Positions 16,953-29,587 of a stretch of DNA of 64,000 nt are shown here, piece after piece (the stretch's first letter is position 1; each line of letters opens with the position of its first letter). The DNA is taken from NCBI RefSeq assembly GCF_904831005.1, contig NZ_LR882982.1:3224001-3288000 (forward strand), written 5' to 3'. The position numbers were made by a program, and so were the translations under genes. The notes under the pieces are model-generated. The model did not search any database. It had not been told where the DNA came from and saw only the letters and a list, made by a program, of their open reading frames with translations. Source of the stretch: Microbacterium hydrocarbonoxydans (GTDB taxonomy: Bacteria; Actinomycetota; Actinomycetes; Actinomycetales; Microbacteriaceae).

Positions 16953-17894
16953 ATGATCTTCTACATAGCGAAGCGGCTGGGCACGGGCATCGTGCTCGCT
17001 CTGCTCGTCACCCTCATCACCTTCCTGCTCCTCGCCTCGTCGTTCGAAGACGTCGCGCGCACGATCCTCGGCCCCTCGGCGACGCCCGAGACGGTGACCG
17101 GGATCATGCAGGCCAAGGGCTGGGACAGGCCCGTCCTCGTGCAGTACTTCGACTGGCTCGTGCACATGCTGCAGGGAGACCTCGGCGTCTCGGTGTACAC
17201 CTCTCTGCCGGTGGCCGAGTCGGTCGTCCAGAGGCTCGGTGTCACTCTCTCGATCATCGTTCCGGCATTGATTCTCACCGCGGTCATCGCCACCGCCCTC
17301 GGTGTGTGGGCCGCATCGCGCGGCGGGGTCGCCGATCGCATCGCACAGGGAGTCTCGCTCGTCGGCTACCTCGTGCCCGGGCTGCTCCTCGCGATCGGCC
17401 TGGTCGTGATCTTCGCGGTCCAGCTCAAGTGGCTGCCCGCGACCGGCTTCACTCCGTTCTCGGAGGATCCTGCGGCCTGGGTGCGCAGCATCACGATCCC
17501 GGTCATCGTGCTGATGATCGGCGGTATCGCCAACATGGCGGCACAGGTGCGCGGGCGGATGATCGACGAGCTCCGTCGTGACTACGTGCGCACTCTGCGC
17601 ACCCGCGGCATCCCGCCCCGGCAGATCGTGCTGCAGCACGCGCTGCGCAATGCCGCAAGCCCGGCGCTCACGGTCATGTCGCTCGAGTTCATCCAGATGT
17701 TCGGCGCGGCACTGATCATCGAGAACGTGTTCGCTCTGCCCGGCTACGGCAGTTTCGCATTCAACGCGTCGCTCCAGGGCGACATCCCGGTGATCCTCGG
17801 CATCGCCGCCTTCGGCGTGCTGCTGGTCGTCGTGGTCAACCTCCTCACCGATCTGGCCAACGGCTGGCTGAACCCGAAAGCGAGGGTGCGATGA
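16953..17894 (+). CDS. ABC importer permease, DppB/OppB type
   Basis: A 313-residue membrane protein with six predicted transmembrane helices. The N-terminal MIFYIAKRLGTGIVLALLVTL and the C-terminal LPGYGSFAFNASLQGDIPVI are hallmarks of the first permease of Opp/Dpp systems, and RDYVRTLRTRGIPPRQI is the ATPase-coupling loop. ATG at 16953 is used because an earlier in-frame ATG at 16914 lies inside the stem-loop and would add a non-hydrophobic tail. The 3' end overlaps the next gene by 4 bp. Confidence 0.9.
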   Translation: MIFYIAKRLGTGIVLALLVTLITFLLLASSFEDVARTILGPSATPETVTGIMQAKGWDRPVLVQYFDWLVHMLQGDLGVSVYTSLPVAESVVQRLGVTLSIIVPALILTAVIATALGVWAASRGGVADRIAQGVSLVGYLVPGLLLAIGLVVIFAVQLKWLPATGFTPFSEDPAAWVRSITIPVIVLMIGGIANMAAQVRGRMIDELRRDYVRTLRTRGIPPRQIVLQHALRNAASPALTVMSLEFIQMFGAALIIENVFALPGYGSFAFNASLQGDIPVILGIAAFGVLLVVVVNLLTDLANGWLNPKARVR

Positions 17895-19767
17895 CGCTTC
17901 CCAACGACCCGACCACCGGACCCGATCCGTCTCTCTCGGTCACGACCAGCACCTCGGAAGCCGCCGAGGCGACGACCGGAGCCGTCACCCGCCCCACCAC
18001 CGAGCTGCTGCAGGCGGTGAAGGCCGAGGCCCGCTCGGCACGAACGCCGGTGTGGAAGAAGCTGGTGACGGACCCGCAGGCGATGATCACGATCTCGCTG
18101 CTGATCATCGTCTTCGGCCTCGGCGCCTTCGCCTCGTTCATCGCCCCGCACGGGGCGAACGACGCGAATCTGCAGATGGTCAACGCGCCGGTCGGCACGC
18201 CCGGGTACATCCTCGGAGCGGACGAATCCGGCCGTGACATCTTCAGCCGACTGCTGTTCTCGACCCAGACCGCAGCGATCTCGGGGCTCATCGGAGCCGG
18301 TGTCGCACTCGTCGTGGGTGTCATCGCGGGCCTCGTCGGAGGGTACTTCGGCCGGGTGACCCAGGCGACCACCGAGTGGATCTTCAGCCTCATCATGACC
18401 TTCCCGGGTCTTCTGCTGCTGATCATCCTGATGCCCGTCACAGGCGGCGACTACCGGGCGACGATGCTGATCTTCGGCGTGCTCCTCTCGCCGGGCATCT
18501 ACCGCATCGTGCGCAACCTGGTGCTGGGTGTGAAGAACGAGCTGTACGTCGACGCGGCTCGGGTCGCGGGACTCGGGAACCTGCGCATCCTCGGGCGTCA
18601 CATCCTGTTCGTCGTGCGCGGTCCGATCATCATCGCCACCGCCTTTCTGGTGGGTTCGGCCATCGCCGTGCAGGCGGGTCTCGCGTTCCTGGGTGTCGGC
18701 TCTCTCGAAGTCCCCAGCTTCGGAGCGATGATCTCGTCGGGGTTCCGCAACCTCTACATTGCGCCGACCCAGTTCCTCTGGCCCAGCATCCTGCTCGGTG
18801 TCATCACCGCCTCGCTCGTGCTGCTCGGCAACGCCCTGCGCGACACGCTCGAGGGATCCAAGCCCAAGCCGACGAAGGTCGGCGCCGGACAGCGGGTCGA
18901 ATCGGCGCAGCGCCCGGCAGCAGAAGGGGCCGTCACGCACCTGCTCGAGATCCGCGACCTCGTGATCGCGTATCCCGACACCCGAGGCGGACTCCACGAG
19001 GTGGTCAAGGGCGTGTCTCTCGACATCGCGAAGGGCCAGGTCGTGGGTCTCGTCGGCGAATCCGGATCCGGCAAGTCGCAGACCGCTTTCGCCACGCTCG
19101 GCGTGCTTCCCAACGAAGCGGTCATCGTCGGAGGGTCGATCCTCTTCGACGGAGTCGAGCTCGTGGGTCTCACCGACGCTCAGATGCGTCCACTGCGCGG
19201 CAGGTCGATCGCGTACATCCCGCAGGAGCCGATGTCCAACCTCGACCCGTCCTTCCGCGTCGGCGATCAGCTGGTCCAGGGCGTGCGTGCGGCGCTCGAC
19301 GTCTCGAAGAAGGAGGCGAGGGACAGGGTGCTCGCACTGCTCGAACGCTGCGGCATCACTGATCCGGTACGCACGTTCGATTCGTACCCGCATCAGATAT
19401 CCGGAGGCATGGCCCAGCGCGTGCTCATCGCCGGGGCGGTGGCCAGCCGGCCGCGCCTGCTCATCGCCGATGAGCCGACCACCGCACTCGACGTGACCGT
19501 GCAGGCCGAGATCCTCGACCTGATCCGCGACCTCCAGAGCGAGCTGGACATGGCCGTGCTCCTCGTGACGCACAACTTCGGTGTCGTCGCCGACATCTGC
19601 GATTCGATCGCCGTGATGCAGAACGGGCGCATCGTCGAGCGCGGTCACGTGGACGCGATCTTCGATACGCCCCAGGATTCCTACACGAAGATGCTTCTCG
19701 GGGCGATCCTCGATGAGGAGACCGTTCGCACCGACCCGCCGGTCGCCGCACGCAGAGGAGTGGAAGC

Positions 19768-19771
<4 letters not shown>
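17891..19771 (+). CDS. Fused ABC importer permease (DppC-like) and ATPase (DppD-like)
   Basis: A single 626-residue frame joins two subunits normally made separately. Residues about 1-320 are a DppC-type permease: an N-terminal cytoplasmic tail of about 50 residues, transmembrane helices, an ADESGRDIFSRLL motif and the coupling loop YVDAARVAGLG. A hydrophilic linker (about 320-350) leads into a DppD-type ATPase with Walker A GESGSGKS (about 388-396), signature SGGMAQR, Walker B LLIADEP and switch histidine VTHNF. No stop or frameshift lies between them. The fusion fixes one permease to one ATPase; the second ATPase is the next gene. GTGA/ATGA overlaps join all members. Confidence 0.9.
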
Positions 19772-23611
<3,840 letters not shown>

Positions 23612-23662
23612 CCCTCGCAGATCCCTCAGACCTCAGACCTCTCTCTCGAAAGTGCGATCACT

Positions 23663-26137
23663 GTGACCTACTCCGATCCCAACCTCTCCCCGGCCGAGCG
23701 CGCACGCGATCTGCTCTCGCAGATGACGGTCGCCGAGAAGGTGGCTCAGCTGACCGGCATCCTTCCCCATGCCCTCGGCGCGCCCGATGACGTCAGCCCC
23801 GAGCGCTTCGCAGAGCACCTGGGGCAGGGCATCGGCCACCTCTGCGGCGTGGGTACAGCGGCCGGATCGCCGAGCGGCATCGCCGGCCTCGCGAACGGTG
23901 TGCAGCGATACCTGCGCGAGAGCACGCGGCTCGCGATTCCCGCGATCGTGCACAACGAGGCACTGAACGGTGTGGTCGCCGAGGGATTCTCCGCCTTTCC
24001 CACCGCGATCGGTCTCGCCGCGACCTGGGACCCCGATCGGATCGAGCTGATGGCCGATCTGATCCGTCGCCAGATGCGAGCAGCAGGCGTGCACCAGGCG
24101 CTCTCGCCGGTGCTGGACGTGGCTCGTGACGCCCGTTGGGGAAGAGTGCATGAGACCTATGGTGAAGACGTCCTCCTCGCGTCGGCATTCGGCGTCTCGT
24201 ATGTGCGTGGACTCCAGGGCGATGACCTCATCGACGGAGTGATCGCGACGGCCAAGCACTTCGTCGGGTATGCGGCGACCGAGAGCGGCCAGAACATGGC
24301 CGCGACGCACCTCGGTCCGCGTGAGCTCTACGACGTGCATGCCGCACCGTTCGAGGCGGCCATCCGCCTGGCCGGGCTGCAGAGCGTGATGAACAGCTAC
24401 TCCGAGATCGACGGTCAGCCGGTCGCCACCTCTCGCGAGGTGCTGACGGACCTTCTGCGCGGGCGACTCGGGTTCGACGGGACCGTGGTGTCCGACTACC
24501 GCAGTCTCTTCTACGTCGTGCAGCGCCAGCGCGCCGGCGACGCGGCATCCGTAGGGGCGGCGGCTCTGCGCGCCGGACTCGACGTGGAACTGCCGGCGCC
24601 GTACGCCTACGGCGAAGAACTGATCGCCGGCATCGACAGCGGGGCCATTCCGAGCGCCGACCTCGACCTGGCGGTGCACCGCACGCTGTCGCACAAGTTC
24701 GCGCTCGGTCTCTTCGAGAGTCCCTACGTGGATGAGGACCCCATCGTGCTCGACGCCCTGGCGTCGTCGGGTCGCGACCTGTCGCGCACGATCACCCAGG
24801 AGTCCATCACCCTGCTGAAGAACGACGGGGTGCTGCCGCTCGCCGACGACGGAGGATCGATCGCCGTCCTGGGCCCGCATGCCGATTCCGTCATGTCGGG
24901 TTTCGGCAACTACTCCTATCCGCCGTTCCTCGAGACCCTCCGGGCGATCCTGTCCGGACGGTCCCGGATGGCGGGGATGGAGCAGGCGCTGTCGGATCCC
25001 GATCCCGCGGCGCAGGCGCGAGTGCAGGCGAAGATGGAGGCGATCTCGCAGCTCGACCCGGAGCGACTCGCCCGCGAGTCGTACGGCGCGCTGAGCCTGT
25101 CGCAGGCCCTGGCCGAGGCGCTGCCCCGCACCGAGATCACGACTGCGCCGGGCACCGGCGTGCTCGACGCAGAATCGCACGACATCCCCAGCGCCCTTGC
25201 TCTGGCACGCGCCGCCGACGTCGTCGTGCTCGCGATCGGCGGACGCTCGGTCGCCTTCGCCGGTCGGGCGACCGAGGGAGAGGGGTCGGACTCTGCGACC
25301 ATCGAGCTGCCTGCTCGCCAGGTCGAGCTCGTGCGCGAGGTGGCGAAGCTCGGCACGCCGATCATCGCGGTCGTGTACATGGGCAAGCCGTACGCGCTCG
25401 CCGCGATCGAGCCGCTGGTCGATGCGATCGTCACCGGGTACATCCCCGGGCCCGAGGGCGGGCGTGCACTGGCGGCGGTGATCGCGGGGGAGTCCGAGCC
25501 CTCGGGGCGCCTGCCGTTCACCGTCCCCCGTCACGTCGGACAGGTCCCGCTGTACCACGCGCAGAAGCCCGGAAGCGGGCAGCGTCGGCTGGCTGCTGAT
25601 CAGTTCACCGAGTACGTCGACCTCGAGAACACCCCGCTCTACCCCTTCGGCCATGGCCTCTCGTACACATCTTTCGAGCGGGGCGACCTGAGTGCGGAGG
25701 TGGATGCCGACGGCGCCGGCGACGGCGAGGGGGACAGCGGCAGTGCTGGAATCCTGCACGTCGAGGTGACCGTCCGCAACATCGGCGAACGCACGGGGAC
25801 CGACGTCGTGCAGGTCTACGTGTCGGCGCCGGCGTACACGATCACTCGGCCGGAACGCCAGCTGACGGCCTTCGCCCGCGTGGACCTGGCCCCGGGCGAG
25901 GCCGCGCGCGTGCAGGTACGAATCGACGTGCGACAGCTCGGATACACGTGCGAGGACGGTCGTTTCGTCGTCGACCCCGGCGAGTACGGCATCCGTGTGG
26001 GGTCGTCATCCGAGAATCTTCCATTGACGGCGACGGTCACGCTGAGCGGACGTCGGCGGGAGATCGCGACTCCGCACGCCTACCTTCCGGCCACGGACAT
26101 CACCCTTCTCGCTCGTGTCGCGGAGGAGGCATCGTGA
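23663..26137 (+). CDS. GH3 beta-glucosidase/beta-xylosidase
   Basis: An 824-residue GH3 enzyme: N-terminal catalytic barrel with LSPVLDVARDARWGRVHETYGED and nucleophile D278 in TVVSDY, a C-terminal alpha/beta domain (about 360-620), and a fibronectin III-like tail ending IRVGSSSENLPL. No signal peptide. The layout is shared by beta-glucosidases and beta-xylosidases and the specificity cannot be fixed by eye; the GH43 gene next to it tilts the guess toward xylosides or mixed plant glycosides. It starts at a GTG with a poor ribosome binding site, 51 bp after the beta-galactosidase gene. Confidence 0.88.
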   Translation: MTYSDPNLSPAERARDLLSQMTVAEKVAQLTGILPHALGAPDDVSPERFAEHLGQGIGHLCGVGTAAGSPSGIAGLANGVQRYLRESTRLAIPAIVHNEALNGVVAEGFSAFPTAIGLAATWDPDRIELMADLIRRQMRAAGVHQALSPVLDVARDARWGRVHETYGEDVLLASAFGVSYVRGLQGDDLIDGVIATAKHFVGYAATESGQNMAATHLGPRELYDVHAAPFEAAIRLAGLQSVMNSYSEIDGQPVATSREVLTDLLRGRLGFDGTVVSDYRSLFYVVQRQRAGDAASVGAAALRAGLDVELPAPYAYGEELIAGIDSGAIPSADLDLAVHRTLSHKFALGLFESPYVDEDPIVLDALASSGRDLSRTITQESITLLKNDGVLPLADDGGSIAVLGPHADSVMSGFGNYSYPPFLETLRAILSGRSRMAGMEQALSDPDPAAQARVQAKMEAISQLDPERLARESYGALSLSQALAEALPRTEITTAPGTGVLDAESHDIPSALALARAADVVVLAIGGRSVAFAGRATEGEGSDSATIELPARQVELVREVAKLGTPIIAVVYMGKPYALAAIEPLVDAIVTGYIPGPEGGRALAAVIAGESEPSGRLPFTVPRHVGQVPLYHAQKPGSGQRRLAADQFTEYVDLENTPLYPFGHGLSYTSFERGDLSAEVDADGAGDGEGDSGSAGILHVEVTVRNIGERTGTDVVQVYVSAPAYTITRPERQLTAFARVDLAPGEAARVQVRIDVRQLGYTCEDGRFVVDPGEYGIRVGSSSENLPLTATVTLSGRRREIATPHAYLPATDITLLARVAEEAS

Positions 26138-27600
26138 CCCAGAATCCGATCATCCCCGGCTACCACCCGGATCCCTCGATCTGCCGCGTCGGCGACGACT
26201 ACTACCTCGCGAACTCGAGCTTCGAGTACTCGCCGGGCGTCCCGCTGTTCCACTCCCGTGACCTGGTCTCGTGGACGCAGATCGGCAACATCCTCGACCG
26301 ACCCGAGCACCTCGACGTGCGCGCCGGACTCGCGGGCGCCAGCGGCGGGATCTACGCCCCGACGCTGAGGCATCACGACGGGCGGTTCTGGATGATCACG
26401 ACGAACATCCACGAGGTCGGCCGCGGTCACATCCTGACTCATGCCGACGACCCCTCAGGCCCGTGGAGCGATCCCGTCTACGTCGCCGGTCTCATCGGCA
26501 TCGACCCCGACATCGCCTGGGATGACGACGGCACCTGCTTCGTGACCTGGAGCGACGTCATGCGGGGCGGTATCTCGCAGGCGGTCATCGATCCCCTCAC
26601 CGGTGACGTGCTCTCCGAGCCTCGATCGCTGTGGGCGGGCACCGGAGGCGCGCACGCCGAAGGGCCGCATCTCATCCGCCGAGGCGACTGGTGGTACCTG
26701 CTCGTCGCCGAGGGAGGCACGGGGCCGGGCCACATGGTGACGATCGCTCGCTCCCGCGACATCTCGGGCCCGTTCGACGGTGCACCGAGCAACCCGATCC
26801 TCACCCATCGCAGCACCGACGCGGCCGTGCAGTCGACGGGGCACTCCGATCTGGTCGAGCTCGCCGACGGATCATGGGCGCTCGTGTTCCTGGCGACCCG
26901 ACCCCGCGGTACCTTCCCGCGCTGGCACACCAACGGACGCGAGACGTTCCTCGCGGGCGTCGACTGGGTCGACGACTGGCCGGTGATCGACGAGGGGCGC
27001 TATGACGTGCCCGCGGCATCGAGCGGGTTCGTCGACGAGTTCGTCGATGCTGCGCTGCACCCGCGTTGGATATCTCCCGGCGTCGCTCCGACGTCGTTCG
27101 CGCGCTCCGACTCCGATGGTCTGCACCTGGCGAGGGGCCGGGCTCCGAGCGATACGAGCGCCGAGCGGCTGCTCGCGGTACGGGCCGAAGACGAGCGGTG
27201 GTCGACCCGGCTGCACGCGACCGGTGACGTCGCGCTCTCGGTGCGCATCGACGACGCGCATCAGCTCCTGGTCGAGCGCATCGGTGCGCAGGTGCGGGCG
27301 CGGATCGTGATCGGCCCGCTCAGCGACGTCGTGGCCACGGCGGTGGCATCGACGGATGCGGTGCTCGAGATCCGGTCGACCGAGTTCGCGGCCGAGCGCG
27401 GCGCGAGGCGCGGGCCCGACCTGCTGCGCGCGGGCTTCGTGTCATCCGACGGCTTCGTCGAACTCGCCGTGCTCGACGGACGCTATCTCTCCACCGAGGT
27501 CGCCGGTGGCTTCACGGGGCGGGTCATCGGGGTCGAGGCGCTGAGCGACGGCGTCGTGGTCAGCAGATTCGACTACGAGGGCGGTGACGTCGGGGAGTGA
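26134..27600 (+). CDS. GH43 beta-xylosidase/alpha-L-arabinofuranosidase
   Basis: A 488-residue five-bladed-propeller glycosidase with a C-terminal concanavalin-like domain (from about residue 310). The opening YHPDPSICRVGDDYYLANSS is typical of the beta-xylosidase-like branch. Catalytic acids are visible: base D13, the pKa-tuning Asp in GIDPDIAWDDDG (D124) and acid E176 in HAEGPH. No signal peptide. The GTG start overlaps the GH3 stop, and GGAGGAG precedes it. The convergent TetR gene begins to read in one base after its stop. Confidence 0.9.
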   Translation: MTQNPIIPGYHPDPSICRVGDDYYLANSSFEYSPGVPLFHSRDLVSWTQIGNILDRPEHLDVRAGLAGASGGIYAPTLRHHDGRFWMITTNIHEVGRGHILTHADDPSGPWSDPVYVAGLIGIDPDIAWDDDGTCFVTWSDVMRGGISQAVIDPLTGDVLSEPRSLWAGTGGAHAEGPHLIRRGDWWYLLVAEGGTGPGHMVTIARSRDISGPFDGAPSNPILTHRSTDAAVQSTGHSDLVELADGSWALVFLATRPRGTFPRWHTNGRETFLAGVDWVDDWPVIDEGRYDVPAASSGFVDEFVDAALHPRWISPGVAPTSFARSDSDGLHLARGRAPSDTSAERLLAVRAEDERWSTRLHATGDVALSVRIDDAHQLLVERIGAQVRARIVIGPLSDVVATAVASTDAVLEIRSTEFAAERGARRGPDLLRAGFVSSDGFVELAVLDGRYLSTEVAGGFTGRVIGVEALSDGVVVSRFDYEGGDVGE

Positions 27601-28215
27601 TCAGCTCTGCGGGCGCACCGCCAGCTCGGGGACGAACGACGCCATCAACGCGGTGACGCACGTGTCGACGTCGATCGCCGAGCTGTCGAAGAGCCACTGG
27701 GTGTGCAGCCCGTCGACGGCGGCGATCGTGATGGCCGCGAGATGCGCGGGAGGCAGCTCGGTCGACAGGCGTCCCTCGTCTCCGAGTCGAGTGAACAGTC
27801 GGGTCATGAACGAGCGGATGTTGCGGTACCGCTTCTCGAAGTAGTCGTGGGCGGGATGGCCCGGTGTCGTGGCCTCGCCTGTGAGCACGGCGCTCAGCTC
27901 GACCAGACCGATCTGCTGATCCCGCTCGATCAGTGTCGTCGCCATGCCCCGCAGGGCGCCGAGAGGGTCGGCGCCGTCACCGGTCGCCTCATCGCGAGCC
28001 AGGTAGTCGGCGCTCTGCTGGTCCTGCAGCTCGAGCACCGCCATCAGCAGGTCCTCCTTGCGGGGGAAGTGGTGCAGCAGTCCGGTGTGACTGATCCCGG
28101 CCCGCCGCGCGATCTCGGCCATCGAGGCGCCGTGGAACCCGGACTCGCTGAAGATCGTCAGGCACACGTCGAGAATCCCGCGCCGGACAGCCGCGGTCTT
28201 GGCATATTGCGCCAT
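27601..28215 (-). CDS. TetR-family transcriptional regulator
   Basis: A 204-residue repressor with HTH ISHTGLLHHFPRKEDLL and N-terminal RRGILDVCLTIFSESGFHG. It is a paralogue of the TetR protein at 2964-3611. A 20-bp dyad lies 20 bp upstream of its ATG, between it and the GH1 glucosidase operon, which fits autoregulation plus control of that operon. AGGAGG precedes the ATG. It abuts the GH43 gene tail-to-tail with no gap. Confidence 0.88.
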   Translation of the reverse strand: MAQYAKTAAVRRGILDVCLTIFSESGFHGASMAEIARRAGISHTGLLHHFPRKEDLLMAVLELQDQQSADYLARDEATGDGADPLGALRGMATTLIERDQQIGLVELSAVLTGEATTPGHPAHDYFEKRYRNIRSFMTRLFTRLGDEGRLSTELPPAHLAAITIAAVDGLHTQWLFDSSAIDVDTCVTALMASFVPELAVRPQS

Positions 28216-28235
28216 CGATGCCTCCTGAGATCAAA

Positions 28236-28255
28236 AATAGTGAGCGCTTGCTATT
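28236..28255 (+). promoter_or_regulatory. 20-bp dyad, probable TetR operator
   Basis: AATAGTGAGCGCTTGCTATT is symmetric at 16 of 20 positions, with arms AATAG/CTATT around a central AGCGCT. It lies in the TetR/GH1 intergenic region, 16 bp before the LacI-type operator site 4. Confidence 0.65.
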
Positions 28256-28271
28256 TTATGTTACCGTTAGC

Positions 28272-28287
28272 TGGCAATCGGTTGTCA
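28272..28287 (+). promoter_or_regulatory. LacI-type operator site 4 before the GH1 operon
   Basis: TGGCAATCGGTTGTCA, identical to site 3. No -10 box lies 17-18 bp downstream of its TTGTCA. An AT-rich TATGTT (28257-28262) just upstream could be the -10, placing the operator just after the start point, as at site 1. Confidence 0.65.
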
Positions 28288-28315
28288 CGGTTGCTCCGAT
28301 CGAGAGGATCCCTCA

Positions 28316-29560
28316 ATGACGAACTTCCCCACCGGCTTCCTCTGGGGCGCCGCCACCGCCGGACACCAGATCGAAGGCAACAACGTCAACAGCGACTGGT
28401 GGGAGCGCGAACTGACGATGCCCGGCATGGAGCCCTCCGGTGATGCCGTCGACAGCTACCACCGCTACCGCGAGGACATCGACCTGCTCGCCGACGCCGG
28501 GCTCGACACCTACCGGTTCAGCCTCGAGTGGTCGCGCATCGAGCCGATCGAGGGGCAGTTCTCCCGCGCAGAGCTCGCGCACTACCGTCGCGTGATCGAC
28601 TACTGCCTCTCGCGCGGAGTCACCCCGTTCGTCACGCTGCAGCACTTCACGACTCCGCGCTGGTTCGCCAACGACGGCGGCTGGACGTCGCCGAAGGCCA
28701 AGGACCGCTTCCTCAGCTTCGTCACGCAGGCCACGACGATCCTCGACGGCGTCGAGTGGGTCGCGACCATGAACGAGCCGAATATGCAGGCGGCCATCAT
28801 GACGGCGATGCGCCGCATGGCCGCTCAGGGCGGACAGTGGACGAGCCCGACGGTCGAGGCGGATGCGGTCGAGAGCGCGGCACCCGCCGAGAAGAAGGAA
28901 GAGAAGAAGCAGCACGGCGCGTTCCTGCAGGACGCCGATCCCGAGATCGGACGCGCGTTCGTCGACATCCACCACGCGGCCCGCGAGATCGTGCGCGCCC
29001 GCACGAACGCCAAGGTCGGCTGGACCATCGCCGCAGGCGCCCTCACCGCGGCACCCGGCGGCGAGGAGAAGCTCAGGCAGATCCGCTACGGCAAGGAAGA
29101 CGTCTACTGGGAGGGATCCCGTGGAGACGACTTCGTCGGCGTGCAGGCCTACTCGTCGCAGCAGGTCGACGCGAACGGTCTCGTGCCGCACCCGCCGCAC
29201 CCCGACAACACGCTCGTCGGCACCGCGTTCCGCCCCGACTCCCTCGCCATGGCCGTGCGCCACGCGTGGGAGGTCTCCGAGGGCGTCACGGTCATCGTGA
29301 CCGAGAACGGCATCGCCACCGCCGATGACACCCAGCGCATCCGCTACACGGATGCCGCGCTGCGCGGACTCGCCGAGACCATCGACGAGGGCATCGACGT
29401 GCGGGGCTACCTGCACTGGACCCTCCTCGACAACTTCGAGTGGGGCCACTGGGCTCCCACCTTCGGCCTGATCGCCGTCGACCGTGAGACCTTCGTCCGC
29501 ACGCCGAAGCCGAGCCTCGGCTGGCTGGGCGAGGTCGCGAAGCGCAACGGTCTGGCCTGA
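28316..29560 (+). CDS. GH1 beta-glucosidase
   Basis: A 414-residue TIM-barrel beta-glycosidase, shorter than the usual 440-480. It opens with FPTGFLWGAATAGHQIEG; acid/base E154 is in MNEPN and nucleophile E330 in VTENG, with DNFEWGHW near the end. A charged, lysine-rich stretch (EKKEEKKQ, around residues 195-203) interrupts the region after the acid/base, where loops shape the aglycone site. No signal peptide. Beta-glucoside, beta-fucoside or beta-galactoside activity are all possible. GAGAGGA precedes the ATG. The MFS transporter gene follows after 27 bp. Confidence 0.9.
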   Translation: MTNFPTGFLWGAATAGHQIEGNNVNSDWWERELTMPGMEPSGDAVDSYHRYREDIDLLADAGLDTYRFSLEWSRIEPIEGQFSRAELAHYRRVIDYCLSRGVTPFVTLQHFTTPRWFANDGGWTSPKAKDRFLSFVTQATTILDGVEWVATMNEPNMQAAIMTAMRRMAAQGGQWTSPTVEADAVESAAPAEKKEEKKQHGAFLQDADPEIGRAFVDIHHAAREIVRARTNAKVGWTIAAGALTAAPGGEEKLRQIRYGKEDVYWEGSRGDDFVGVQAYSSQQVDANGLVPHPPHPDNTLVGTAFRPDSLAMAVRHAWEVSEGVTVIVTENGIATADDTQRIRYTDAALRGLAETIDEGIDVRGYLHWTLLDNFEWGHWAPTFGLIAVDRETFVRTPKPSLGWLGEVAKRNGLA

Positions 29561-29587
29561 CCGCAGCCGCATACAGAGAACGAGCAG

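Noticed and set aside
15303..17639. 778-residue minus-strand frame opposite the importer genes
   Set aside because: Antisense to an Opp-type binding protein and permease with clear signals; composition artefact.
23626..23643. CAGACCT repeats before the GH3 gene as a regulatory element
   Set aside because: Short direct repeats without dyad symmetry; no promoter context.
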